The notes under the pieces: generated by a model
What the model was told of the DNA's origin: nothing
Databases searched by the model: none
What the model saw: only the letters and a program-made list of their open reading frames with translations
Assembly: GCA_964402925.1 (NCBI GenBank)
Contig: CAYOED010000003.1
Location: forward strand, 1-64,000
Length of the DNA: 64,000 nt
Origin: Suilimivivens sp964402925
GTDB lineage: Bacteria > Bacillota > Clostridia > Lachnospirales > Lachnospiraceae
Direction: 5' to 3'
Made by a program: the position numbers and the translations under genes
Part shown: positions 26,744 to 35,128 of the stretch, in pieces
How positions within the stretch are numbered: position 1 is the first letter of the stretch
Layout: every line of letters starts with the position of its first letter

Positions 26744-27799
26744 ATGATTCCTATATCTGTCTGCATGATAGCCAAAAATGAGGAGCAAAATGTCCATAAG
26801 TGCCTTGCCCCTTTGAAAAATCTGGGGTTTGAGCTCGTAATCGCAGATACCGGCTCAACCGACCGTACGAAATCTCTGATTTCCCAGTATACGGACCATC
26901 TCTATTCTTTCGAGTGGAAGAATGATTTTAGCGCCGCCAGAAACTTTTCCATTTCCAAGGCTTCCTATGATTGGATTCTGGTAGTTGATTTTGATGAATA
27001 TCTGAAAGGAGCTAACGTCCGGAATCTGATTTCTTTTGCCGATTCTCACAAGAAAGAAATCGGCACCATCACCCGGCATAATCCCTGTAATCTGCTATCC
27101 GGTCAGTCTTCCATTATGACAGAACAAGTGGCTCGCTTCTTTAATAGAAATTACAGCTGTTACAGCGGAATCATTCATGAGCAGGTATTGCCTGTTGATG
27201 AGTCAGCGCCTGTTTATTTTCCTGTAGATATTTCTTTTTATCATCACGGGTATGAGGAAGAAGGCTGCCTGACAGAAAAGGCCCACAGGAATCTTGATCT
27301 TCTTCTTCTGGCGCTTAAAGATAGCCCTGATGACCCTTACCTGTTATTCCAAACCGGAAAATGTTACCAGATTTTAAAGGATTATCCTACTGCCTGTCAG
27401 TACTTTGACGCAGGGCTTTCTTATGACATTGATCCCGCTCTTGCTTACGTCCAGGATATGATTGAATCCTATGGATATTGCTTACTTGAGCAAAAGGAAT
27501 ATAGTGCCGCTTTAAGTCTTGCAAATGTATATGATATTTTTTCTTCTCAGACCGACTTCATATTTCTTATGGGTCTGATTTATATGAACAATGCCCTTTT
27601 CGACCAGGCTGTCCATGAATTTCAAAAAGCAGCATCTATGAACAGCGGCAGAACTGAAGGCATCAACAGCTATATGCCAAACTATAATATCGGCGTTATT
27701 TACGAATGTACCGGCAATAAAGAAAATGCAATGAAATTTTATGCGAAATGCGGAAATTATGCTCCGGCAAAACACCGTCTTTCCTTGTTGCAACATTAA
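26744..27799 (+). CDS. GT2 glycosyltransferase with C-terminal TPR repeats, copy 1
   Basis: This 351-residue protein has an N-terminal GT2 domain (PISVCMIAKNEEQNVHKCL, IADTGSTDRTK, VVDFDEY near residue 84). After residue 185 come TPR-like repeats (PYLLFQTGKCYQILKDYPTA, DQAVHEFQKAASM, NKENAMKFYAKCGNY). The design is that of short protein-modifying glycosyltransferases, where TPRs present the acceptor. It pairs with the gene at 30207, and the two flank a tandem pair of CgeB-like genes. Confidence 0.8.
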   Translation: MIPISVCMIAKNEEQNVHKCLAPLKNLGFELVIADTGSTDRTKSLISQYTDHLYSFEWKNDFSAARNFSISKASYDWILVVDFDEYLKGANVRNLISFADSHKKEIGTITRHNPCNLLSGQSSIMTEQVARFFNRNYSCYSGIIHEQVLPVDESAPVYFPVDISFYHHGYEEEGCLTEKAHRNLDLLLLALKDSPDDPYLLFQTGKCYQILKDYPTACQYFDAGLSYDIDPALAYVQDMIESYGYCLLEQKEYSAALSLANVYDIFSSQTDFIFLMGLIYMNNALFDQAVHEFQKAASMNSGRTEGINSYMPNYNIGVIYECTGNKENAMKFYAKCGNYAPAKHRLSLLQH

Positions 27800-27829
27800 G
27801 GTTTCAATTAACAGAAAGGTGAAACACAG

Positions 27830-29002
27830 ATGAAAATTCTATTTTTAGAGTGGAACTGCTTTTGCATTGACGATTTAAAGGATGCTTATCGTGAGATTGG
27901 TCACGAAGTTGTTTCTTTCCCCTTTTTTCCTGAGAGCTATCGAAATGATCCTGCCTATGAAACTTCTCTGACGCAGGAAATTCGTAAACATATGCCTGAT
28001 TATGTTTTTTCATTTAACTATTACCCTGTCATCTCCAAGGTATGTAATACAGAAGGCGTGCCATATGTATGCTGGGTTTATGACAGTCCCTATATCACCC
28101 TGTACTCTTATACGACAATCAATCCTTGCAATCGCATTTTCATTTTTGATAAAGAATTTGCATACGAGTTTATAAAGAATGGAATCAAGACCGTTCACTA
28201 TCTTCCACTTGCCGCCAATACAAAACGTTTGGATCAAATGAAGAACTTTGACGCCTTTGTCAAATCCCCTCACGCAAATAGAACGGATATCTCTTTTGTG
28301 GGTGCCCTCTATAATGAGAATTATAAGAGCGGATTTTTCCGTCGTTTTGATAATCTTTCACAATATGCAAAAGGCTATCTGGACGGTGTCATGGCTGCCC
28401 AACGGAATGTATACGGCTATAATTTTGTTCAGGACACTATGACTCCTGACGTTATGGAAGATATGATGACCGTCTGCCCGTCTATGACCAATGCCGACGG
28501 CGTAGAGTCCAATGAATATGTCTATGCTCAATATTATGTAAACCGAAAAATCACCTCCATTGAACGAACTGATCTTCTTCACGCCATTGCTGAAAAGCAT
28601 CCCGTTGATATTTACACCCCTGATCAGAGTTTTGATCATCAAAACGTAATTTGGCACAAACCTATGGATCCTTATGAGATAGCTCCTTATGTTTATAAGT
28701 GTTCTAAAATAAACCTTAACATGTCTCTTAGGAGCATCAAAAGCGGTATTCCACTGCGTGCTTTTGATATTATGGGCGCTGGAGGATTTTTAATCAGCAA
28801 TTATCAGACAGACTTTTTTGACTATTTTATTCCCGGTGATGATTTTGCTTTTTATGACAGTCAAACTGACCTGCTTGATAAAATCCATTATTACCTTCAT
28901 AATGATCATGAACGTATTCAGATGGCTGCCTCAGCCCATGACAAGATTGCCCGGGAGCACACCTTTGTCCACCGGATTAAGGAAATGGAATCCTATTTAT
29001 AA
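27830..29002 (+). CDS. CgeB-like glycosyltransferase, tandem copy 1
   Basis: This 390-residue protein starts MKILFLEWNCFCIDDLKDAY with a DUF3880-like N-half (PYVCWVYDSPYITLYS) and a GT1-like C-half (KINLNMSLRSIKSGIPLRA, GAGGFLISNYQTDFFDYF). It is closely similar along its length to the next gene, so a tandem duplication is evident. AAAGGTG before the ATG supports the start. Cytosolic; sugar and acceptor unknown. Confidence 0.8.
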   Translation: MKILFLEWNCFCIDDLKDAYREIGHEVVSFPFFPESYRNDPAYETSLTQEIRKHMPDYVFSFNYYPVISKVCNTEGVPYVCWVYDSPYITLYSYTTINPCNRIFIFDKEFAYEFIKNGIKTVHYLPLAANTKRLDQMKNFDAFVKSPHANRTDISFVGALYNENYKSGFFRRFDNLSQYAKGYLDGVMAAQRNVYGYNFVQDTMTPDVMEDMMTVCPSMTNADGVESNEYVYAQYYVNRKITSIERTDLLHAIAEKHPVDIYTPDQSFDHQNVIWHKPMDPYEIAPYVYKCSKINLNMSLRSIKSGIPLRAFDIMGAGGFLISNYQTDFFDYFIPGDDFAFYDSQTDLLDKIHYYLHNDHERIQMAASAHDKIAREHTFVHRIKEMESYL

Positions 29003-29018
29003 AGAAAGGTTATATATC

Positions 29019-30191
29019 ATGAAAATTCTTTTTTTAGAATGGAATGGATATGGAAATGAAGATATAGCAGAGGCATATTATGAAATTGGTCATGAAATTA
29101 TTAAGTTAAATCTTGATACAAGCAATGTACGTTCTAACCCAGCATATGAAATGCTTCTTGCCCAAGAACTACATATACATTTACCAGATTATGTTTTTAC
29201 CTTTAACTTTTTTCCTGTAGTTTCCAAAGTATGCAACCGCGAAGGCATTCCCTATGTATCCTGGGTTTATGATAGTCCCTGCATCACTCTGTATTCCTAC
29301 ACAACTATATTTTCCTGTAACCATATTTTTATTTTTGACAAACAATTCGCTTATGAATTTATAAAAAACGGAATTCCAACGGTTCATTATCTTCCTCTTG
29401 CTGCCAATGTAAAACGGTTAGATCAGATGAACGATTTTAGATCCTTTTTTGATTCACCTGCTGCAGTCAGAACAGATATTTCTTTTGTCGGCTCTCTCTA
29501 TACAGAAGAAGTAAGGACCAGCTTTTTTTCACGTTTTGACCACCTTTCTCAATATTCCAAAGGCTATCTAGATGGTGTGATGGCTGCACAGAAGAATGTT
29601 TTTGGATATAATTTTGTGGAGGAAACGTTAACCGATGATATCATAAAAGATATGCAAACAGTTTGCCCGTCTGCACCTAATCCTGAAGGAGTGGAGCCTG
29701 ACGGATATGCCTACGCGCACTATTATTTAAATCGTAAAATTACATCTATAGAACGCAGTGAAATATTTTTAGGTATAGCGGATCATCACCCTATAGATCT
29801 ATATACACCTTCACAAACGGTGATACACCCTAATATCATATTGCATAGCCCTGTAGATTCTTATCATACATCCCCGTATGTATATAAATGTTCTAAAATC
29901 AACCTCAATATATCGCTAAGAAGTATCAAAAGCGGAATGCCGCTGAGGGTCTTTGATATTATGGGCGCCGGCGGCTTCCTTTTGAGTAACTACCAATCAG
30001 ACTTTCTTGATCATTTTATACCTGGAGAAGATTTCGCTTTTTACGATAGCCAGAATGATTTACTTGACAAAATTAACTATTATCTTCATCATGAAGATGA
30101 ACGTATTCAAATGGCGGCCTCTGCTCATGATAAAATTGTCAGAGCACATTCCTTCGTCCATAGAATCAAAGAAATGGAATCTTATTTATAG
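29019..30191 (+). CDS. CgeB-like glycosyltransferase, tandem copy 2
   Basis: The gene starts at the ATG at 29019 (MKILFLEWNGYGNEDIAEAY), which has AAAGG upstream. The longer frame from 28818 runs back into copy 1 and is not used. The protein is exactly as long as copy 1 (390 residues) and shares its domain plan and endings (IKEMESYL). Substitutions are spread along the whole length. The pair probably arose by tandem duplication and then diverged. Confidence 0.8.
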   Translation: MKILFLEWNGYGNEDIAEAYYEIGHEIIKLNLDTSNVRSNPAYEMLLAQELHIHLPDYVFTFNFFPVVSKVCNREGIPYVSWVYDSPCITLYSYTTIFSCNHIFIFDKQFAYEFIKNGIPTVHYLPLAANVKRLDQMNDFRSFFDSPAAVRTDISFVGSLYTEEVRTSFFSRFDHLSQYSKGYLDGVMAAQKNVFGYNFVEETLTDDIIKDMQTVCPSAPNPEGVEPDGYAYAHYYLNRKITSIERSEIFLGIADHHPIDLYTPSQTVIHPNIILHSPVDSYHTSPYVYKCSKINLNISLRSIKSGMPLRVFDIMGAGGFLLSNYQSDFLDHFIPGEDFAFYDSQNDLLDKINYYLHHEDERIQMAASAHDKIVRAHSFVHRIKEMESYL

Positions 30192-30206
30192 AGGAGATAA
30201 ACGCAT

Positions 30207-31262
30207 ATGAAACCATTCTCTGTTTGTATTATTGCTAAAAATGAAGAAAAAAATATTGAACGCTGCCTTAAGAGCATCCAGCATTTTGACTGTGAAATTA
30301 TTGTGGCAGATACCGGCTCGACTGACCGGACAAAAGAAATCGCCTATCAATACGGTGCAAAAGTATACGATTTTGAATGGATCAACGATTTCAGCGCTGC
30401 GCGCAACTTTTCTATCGCTAAGGCTTCTTATGATTGGATTTTAGTGCTTGACTGTGATGAATGGGCAGAAGAAAGCAATCCCGAGGAATTTATGGTACTC
30501 GCTAAGGAATACCCCGCTTATATCGGGCGATTAAAGCGAAAAAACTTTACCCCCAGCGGAAATGATCAACGAATTTATACCGATATGGTCGAACGTTTTT
30601 TCAACCGTCGCTATTATCACTATGAAGCTCCTATCCATGAACAGCTCACTCCCTCAACATCACAGACCCCTTACGCCTTTGAAATTCCACTCACTGTACT
30701 GCACACCGGTTATGTCGGCACCAAGGAGAAATTGGAGGCGAAGCGAATACGCAACATGACACTTCTGAAAAAAGAACTGGAACTCCATCCTGATGACCCT
30801 TATCTGTACTTTCAAATGGGACAGGAATATTATTGTGAGGATGATTACGAGACGGCTGCCAAGTACTATTCCAAAGTTCTTACGTTTGATTTAAGCCCTA
30901 CCTTGGAATATCTCCGGCTTACCATTCAAGCTTATGGCAACTGCCTTATTCACTTAAACAGAATCGAGGAGGCTCTGCAATACGAACAACTTTATGATAC
31001 CTTTGCTACAAATCCGGATTTTGTATTTCTGATGGGAAGAATCTATTATATGTCGGGTCAGCCCATCAAAGCGATGTCGGAATTCATCAAAGCCACTTCC
31101 ATGGATAATCCCTATGCTGAAGGCACGAACACTTTTCTTTGCTGGTACTATATGGGATTAATCAATGAAAGAATGGGAAATGTAGATGCCGCTGCTTCTT
31201 TCTACAAAAAATGCGGTGATTTTGAACCTGCACTAAAACGCTTATCTGAACTGTACTCATAA
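30207..31262 (+). CDS. GT2 glycosyltransferase with C-terminal TPR repeats, copy 2
   Basis: This is a 351-residue paralogue of the gene at 26744 and exactly the same length. The GT2 motifs are SVCIIAKNEEKNIERCL, ADTGSTDRTKEIA and VLDCDEW. The TPR-like half (PYLYFQMGQEYYCEDDYETAAKYY) ends near YKKCGDFEPALKRL. It is the last gene of the plus-strand island and is followed by a terminator shared with flagellin. GAGGAG precedes the ATG. Confidence 0.82.
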   Translation: MKPFSVCIIAKNEEKNIERCLKSIQHFDCEIIVADTGSTDRTKEIAYQYGAKVYDFEWINDFSAARNFSIAKASYDWILVLDCDEWAEESNPEEFMVLAKEYPAYIGRLKRKNFTPSGNDQRIYTDMVERFFNRRYYHYEAPIHEQLTPSTSQTPYAFEIPLTVLHTGYVGTKEKLEAKRIRNMTLLKKELELHPDDPYLYFQMGQEYYCEDDYETAAKYYSKVLTFDLSPTLEYLRLTIQAYGNCLIHLNRIEEALQYEQLYDTFATNPDFVFLMGRIYYMSGQPIKAMSEFIKATSMDNPYAEGTNTFLCWYYMGLINERMGNVDAAASFYKKCGDFEPALKRLSELYS

Positions 31263-31276
31263 ATTATTTATATGGA

Positions 31277-31307
31277 AAAAGGGAATGGATTTCATCCATT
31301 CCCTTTT
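31277..31307. terminator. bidirectional terminator between the glycosyltransferase island and fliC
   Basis: A perfect 13-bp stem (31277-31289 with 31295-31307) with a 5-base loop, flanked by A and T runs. It serves the plus-strand island and the minus-strand flagellin gene. Confidence 0.88.
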
Positions 31308-31340
31308 GGTAGTTTACTGCAATGTTTATACTCTCACTAA

Positions 31341-32234
31341 TTAGCCAAGTAAGGATAATACACCCTGGTTAGCCTGGTTAGCCTGTGCCAACATAGCCTG
31401 ACCTGCCTGAGCAAGAATCTGGTTGTTGGAGTACTTAACCATCTCTGTTGCCATATCTGTATCACGGATCTGGCTTTCAGCGCTTGTAGTATTCTCTACA
31501 ACGTTGTTCAGGTTGTTAACTGTGTGCTCAAGTCTGTTCTGAGTAGCACCAAGTCTGGATCTCTGTTCAGATACGTTCTGGATAGCTGTCTTGATACTGG
31601 AAACAGCTGCTTTAATATCAGCTTCTACACCATCTTTATTAGCTGCAGTATCAAATACCTTTAATGTTCCATTACCTTTTCCATTACCAGTTGCAGAACC
31701 AGGCATCTTTGTAGTAGAATTTGAGATTGTTGCCCAATCCATCTTTAAGATTGTAACTTTGATTCTGTTGTCGCTATCAACTTCTGCACCAACCTGAAGA
31801 GCTTTACCAGTAGAGAACTCACCGTTCAACAGTTTCTGCTCATTGAATGTGGTTGTTGTCTGAACTCTGTCAATTTCAGATTTCAGCTGATCAAGTTCCT
31901 GCTGGATGTACTTTCTATCTACGGACTGTAATGTTTCATTACCAGCTTTGATAGCAAGTTCATTCATACGCTGTAACATGTCATGCACTTCACCAAGTGC
32001 ACCTTCAGCTGTCTGTACTGCAGAGATACCATCCTGTGCGTTAGCAACAGCCTGTGTAAGACCTCTGATCTGTCTTCTCATCTTTTCACTGATGGATAAG
32101 CCTGCTGCATCATCAGCTGCACGGTTAATCTTATAACCGGATGATAACTTCTCTGTTGACTTAGCCTGTGTGCTAGATGTGATTCCTAACATTCTGTTAG
32201 AGTTCATTGCTGTAAGATTGTGTTGTACTACCAT
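31341..32234 (-). CDS. fliC: flagellin
   Basis: This is a 297-residue filament protein. Conserved D0/D1 helices are at both ends (MVVQHNLTAMNSNRMLG through TTTTFNEQKLLNG, and AAVSSIKTAIQNVSEQRSRLG to the end LAQANQANQGVLSLLG). A short variable segment (about residues 140-210) carries a Ser/Thr/Gly-rich patch (NSTTKMPGSATGNGKGNGT), a candidate O-glycosylation region. Residues 87-99 (LQRMNELAIKAGN) correspond to the TLR5-contact site. Transcription is from a sigma-28 promoter, with a structured leader. It faces the glycosyltransferase island. Confidence 0.97.
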   Translation of the reverse strand: MVVQHNLTAMNSNRMLGITSSTQAKSTEKLSSGYKINRAADDAAGLSISEKMRRQIRGLTQAVANAQDGISAVQTAEGALGEVHDMLQRMNELAIKAGNETLQSVDRKYIQQELDQLKSEIDRVQTTTTFNEQKLLNGEFSTGKALQVGAEVDSDNRIKVTILKMDWATISNSTTKMPGSATGNGKGNGTLKVFDTAANKDGVEADIKAAVSSIKTAIQNVSEQRSRLGATQNRLEHTVNNLNNVVENTTSAESQIRDTDMATEMVKYSNNQILAQAGQAMLAQANQANQGVLSLLG

Positions 32235-32254
32235 AATTTATTCCTCCTTGAATT

Positions 32255-32336
32255 TAACGCCGCTTCCCTGCGTACGTTTGTTAATTTGTTCTGCAGTCTT
32301 GCTTTCGGATTCGTACGCATCCAAAAGCTGGACTGC
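32255..32336 (-). promoter_or_regulatory. structured leader of fliC mRNA, probable CsrA target
   Basis: The leader of about 137 bases contains a long hairpin at 32293-32336 (GCAGTC/GACTGC, GCTTT/AAAGC, GGAT/ATCC on the mRNA strand). Its loop (GCGTACG) is complementary to a downstream CGTACGC at 32270-32276. GGA motifs occur in the hairpin and in the ribosome site (AAGGAGGA). With fliW-csrA in the same cluster, CsrA repression relieved by FliW is likely by analogy with Bacillus hag. Confidence 0.6.
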
Positions 32337-32377
32337 TTGGTGTTTGTAAGCAATTTGTTTTGCTTTACTTGTATATT

Positions 32378-32403
32378 ATATCGGTGGTTTTTCTTTTTCC
32401 TTA
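32378..32403 (-). promoter_or_regulatory. sigma-28 promoter of fliC
   Basis: Minus strand: a TTAAG box (TAAG at 32400-32403) and, 15 bases on, CCGATAT (32378-32384). This fits the SigD/FliA consensus TAAA-N15-GCCGATAT, shared with the flaG and flgM promoters here. Confidence 0.8.
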
Positions 32404-32447
32404 ACCCCTTTTTTTAAAAAATTTTAAAAATTTCTTGAAAGTTCCGG

Positions 32448-32912
32448 TTACTCTCCCTCAAATACGATTTTACAATTCTTTACATAACATGCAATACCGC
32501 ATTTTATGACTTTCGTCATTCCATTCTGACGAGGCTGATTTACATATCCTTCTGCTTCTATCTGCTGGATTGCCTTCTTGCATGCAACATTCAGATTTCC
32601 ATTTTCAGCATACTTTACTTCAATAACGATACCTATTTTTTCCTTAAACATTTCTATAACAACATCGGCATAGCCCTTACCGCTCTCTCTGTTAGAAATA
32701 ACCTTCCAGTCATCCCTAAAGCGTAAGAGTCCCAGTAAAAAACCGTGATAGAAATTTTCTTTCAAGTCTTTCCTGACCGCGGTGTCTCTGATGCTTACTG
32801 TCTCATTCAACAATTCTGTGAAAATTGTCTCCGCCGTCCTCTCATCAGCGTTTTGGAACGCTCCGCAGAATCTTTTAAGTCTCTCTTCATTTTCCCTTGC
32901 CCTGTTCTGCAT
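32448..32912 (-). CDS. C-terminal PD-(D/E)XK nuclease half of an AAA/DUF1703-type protein (broken gene)
   Basis: This 154-codon frame begins directly after the amber stop of the next gene and is in the same frame. It holds the nuclease part of the AAA-ATPase/PD-(D/E)XK family: ENFYHGFLLGLLRF, SNRESGKGYADVVIE and IVIEVKYAE (catalytic D and E-x-K). Family members are single proteins of about 550-570 residues, so this is the second half of a gene split by TAG at 32913-32915. The ATG here has no convincing ribosome site. Confidence 0.7.
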   Translation of the reverse strand: MQNRARENEERLKRFCGAFQNADERTAETIFTELLNETVSIRDTAVRKDLKENFYHGFLLGLLRFRDDWKVISNRESGKGYADVVIEMFKEKIGIVIEVKYAENGNLNVACKKAIQQIEAEGYVNQPRQNGMTKVIKCGIACYVKNCKIVFEGE

Positions 32913-34163
32913 CTATTCTCTTATTTGTGCCATAAAAATATCATGAATTTCTCTGTTGGGGATAACCAGCCTTTGCTTATCCCCTTCTGCTTCCCCACGC
33001 TGCGTCAAGTATCCTGTAGTAAACAGAAGGCTCCACACGTTTTCAATATTGTCATACAACTCCCTGTAAGTCAATTCCTGCCTTATTGTTTTCAAAATGG
33101 ATTCGCCGGCTATCAAATGCTCAATCTCATTTCTCGTCTCAGAAGATGCCTGCTCAAGCAGCTTTCTTATCACATCATTACTGCTGGTATTAATCCAATA
33201 ATCCTGCGGCGGCAATGTAGGCTTCACCAAAAGCCTATCAACATAGTTGATTACATCCCATGGGCAATATACATCAGCTTCTCCAAAACGATATCCATCA
33301 TACCATTCTTTAATGATAGCATACTTATCATCCAGTCCGTAATACTCTAGCATTTCTCTCACTTCATAATCAGTAAAACCAAAATAAGCACCACCATCTG
33401 TGTCCATTATGGAAAACACCTTAAGATTATTTAGTCCTGTAAAAATACTTTCTTTAGATATTCTAAGACACCCCGTCAGCACAGCAAAGTGAAGACTGTC
33501 ATTTGTCTTAAGCGCCTGTTCAAACATGCTGCGAATCAGGATAATCATCTGATCATAATACCCTTGCTCATTTGCCTTTGCCAGCGGAACATCGTATTCA
33601 TCAATCAGAATGATAGTCTTTTTTCCATAATGTTTCTCCAGCAATTTTGACAGCGTTTTCATGCTTCCCATCAGCACTGCATCTGACATTGCAAACATAC
33701 TTTGCCCAGTTGTATCAACGTTAATCAATTGTCTATATACAATTTTCTCTTCCTCGTTAAGCTTGTCGCTGGTAAGTAAGTCATAAAATCTCAATGCCTC
33801 TTCACCTATTATGGAGCACATAAGCGCACGGGCAGTCGCAAAATCAGCTCCATTTGCACTTTTCAGGCTAATTGATATCACTGGGTATTTGCCCAAATTT
33901 TTTTCACATAATGACGTTTCTCTTGAAATATCCAAACCATCAAATATCGTTTTATCGCCGTCAAATCCGAAAAAGGACTTTAGCATTGCCATATTAAGGG
34001 ATTTTCCAAATCGGCGCGGGCGGGTGAATAGGTTCACCTTGCCGCGTCTGCGAAGCAAATCCCGTATCAGCGCAGTCTTATCCACATAGTAATACTCGTC
34101 TGTCCGCATCTCCTCAAAGTTCTCGATTCCAATAGGAAGCATTTTCTTTTCTATATCGCACAT
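32913..34163 (-). CDS. N-terminal AAA-ATPase half of an AAA/DUF1703-type protein (broken gene)
   Basis: This 416-residue frame opens with KMLPIGIENFEEMRTDEYYYVDKTAL, typical of the family. The Walker A-like motif RPRRFGKS is at residues 48-55 and the Walker B-like IILIDEYDVPLA near 205. It ends at IRE followed by TAG. Reading through would give IRE-x-MQNRAREN and continue into the nuclease half; relatives usually have Trp at this place, one base away (TGG). The gene lies between the fliC and fliT units with no flagellar link. Function of the family is unclear; defence or mobile-element roles have been suggested. Confidence 0.75.
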   Translation of the reverse strand: MCDIEKKMLPIGIENFEEMRTDEYYYVDKTALIRDLLRRRGKVNLFTRPRRFGKSLNMAMLKSFFGFDGDKTIFDGLDISRETSLCEKNLGKYPVISISLKSANGADFATARALMCSIIGEEALRFYDLLTSDKLNEEEKIVYRQLINVDTTGQSMFAMSDAVLMGSMKTLSKLLEKHYGKKTIILIDEYDVPLAKANEQGYYDQMIILIRSMFEQALKTNDSLHFAVLTGCLRISKESIFTGLNNLKVFSIMDTDGGAYFGFTDYEVREMLEYYGLDDKYAIIKEWYDGYRFGEADVYCPWDVINYVDRLLVKPTLPPQDYWINTSSNDVIRKLLEQASSETRNEIEHLIAGESILKTIRQELTYRELYDNIENVWSLLFTTGYLTQRGEAEGDKQRLVIPNREIHDIFMAQIRE

Positions 34164-34216
34164 CTATAATACGTACCCCTTTATATTGATAAAATGATTA
34201 TAACAAATATGGTAAG

Positions 34217-34259
34217 ACAAAACCAGCTGATTCAACATTATGATGCCAAATCAGCTGGT
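34217..34259 (-). terminator. terminator of the flaG-fliD-fliS-fliT unit
   Basis: A perfect 11-bp stem ACCAGCTGATT/AATCAGCTGGT (34222-34232 with 34249-34259) followed by TTTTG on the minus strand, just past the fliT-like gene. Confidence 0.82.
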
Positions 34260-34267
34260 AAACATAC

Positions 34268-34744
34268 TTATTTTTTTTGATCCATGAAATGCGACTGGGG
34301 AACATTCTTATTGTTCATGTTCTGATAATACCCATAAGCCGCCTTGGAATTTTTTCTGGACTGCCCCAGATTCTGGCGTTCCATTTTAAAACATTTTTCA
34401 ACCAATGCTTTATTGCGCGCTTCCTGTGCCTGAATTGCAACACTCCTGTCCGTAATATCCGTGATAAGTCCCTGCATCCTTTTGATTTGCTCTGCATATC
34501 GTTCTCTGTTCCCATCCAGTTCCTGCCTGACTTTCTCATAGAGAGATTCAAAGCCGTCATCCAGACTGGTAAGTTCATTTATATACAAATCCTTTTCGTC
34601 TACTGTCTTATCAAATGCCTGCAAATCGACAGGTTCTTTTTTTAAAATATCCGTCTGAACCTCATTGGCTGCATGGATACGTTTCAGCACCTCTATCTTT
34701 TTTTTCAGGCTATCTTCCAGTATATTCAAATAATTCTCAATCAT
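34268..34744 (-). CDS. FliT-like flagellar export chaperone
   Basis: A 158-residue, mostly helical, charged protein from the ATG at 34744, which overlaps the fliS stop as ATGA. The longer frame to 34786 is unlikely. The coiled-coil pattern (ENYLNILEDSLKKKIEVLKRIH, then DEKDLYINELTSLDDGFESLYEKVRQEL) and its place right after fliS suggest FliT, which chaperones FliD. Sequence similarity alone would not separate it from FlgN-like proteins. Confidence 0.6.
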   Translation of the reverse strand: MIENYLNILEDSLKKKIEVLKRIHAANEVQTDILKKEPVDLQAFDKTVDEKDLYINELTSLDDGFESLYEKVRQELDGNRERYAEQIKRMQGLITDITDRSVAIQAQEARNKALVEKCFKMERQNLGQSRKNSKAAYGYYQNMNNKNVPQSHFMDQKK

Positions 34745-35127
34745 ATGGCACCCTTCTCCCTGTTGATACGCATAACTTCCTTCCATGTATCACGCACAGA
34801 CCGCAGATGCTCTAAAATCTCATTTAATATCTCTGTATCCTTTTTCACATTTGCCATAATCAGCCGCTGTGAGAGATAGGCATATATATTGTCAAATTCC
34901 TTTGCCACAGGATATTTCATATCCAGTGTCGCTCTTAAATGATCTATGATTTTCTGCACCTTGACAATATTATTATGTGCCTTGGGAATATCCTTTTCCT
35001 CTATTGCAACGATTGCAATGTTACAGAATTTGATTGCTCCCTCATACAGCATCAGCGTCAATTCCGCCGGGGATGCCGTTAAGACTTTACTGTTATTATA
35101 CTGTGCATAAGCATTGGGTAAGGGCAT
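34741..35127 (-). CDS. fliS: flagellar export chaperone FliS
   Basis: The 128-residue protein has the FliS opening MPLPNAYAQYNNSKVLTASPAELTLMLYEGAIKF and four-helix-bundle pattern. FliS binds the C-terminus of flagellin in the cytosol and keeps it unfolded for export. In some Firmicutes it also works with FliW/CsrA in flagellin homeostasis. GGAGG precedes the ATG. It sits between fliD and the FliT-like gene. Confidence 0.95.
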   Translation of the reverse strand: MPLPNAYAQYNNSKVLTASPAELTLMLYEGAIKFCNIAIVAIEEKDIPKAHNNIVKVQKIIDHLRATLDMKYPVAKEFDNIYAYLSQRLIMANVKKDTEILNEILEHLRSVRDTWKEVMRINREKGAI

Positions 35128-35128
35128 G

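Noticed and set aside
28818..29018. N-terminal extension of the second CgeB-like gene
   Set aside because: The extra codons are an out-of-frame reading of the end of the first copy; the ATG at 29019 has a ribosome site and matches the paralogue's start.
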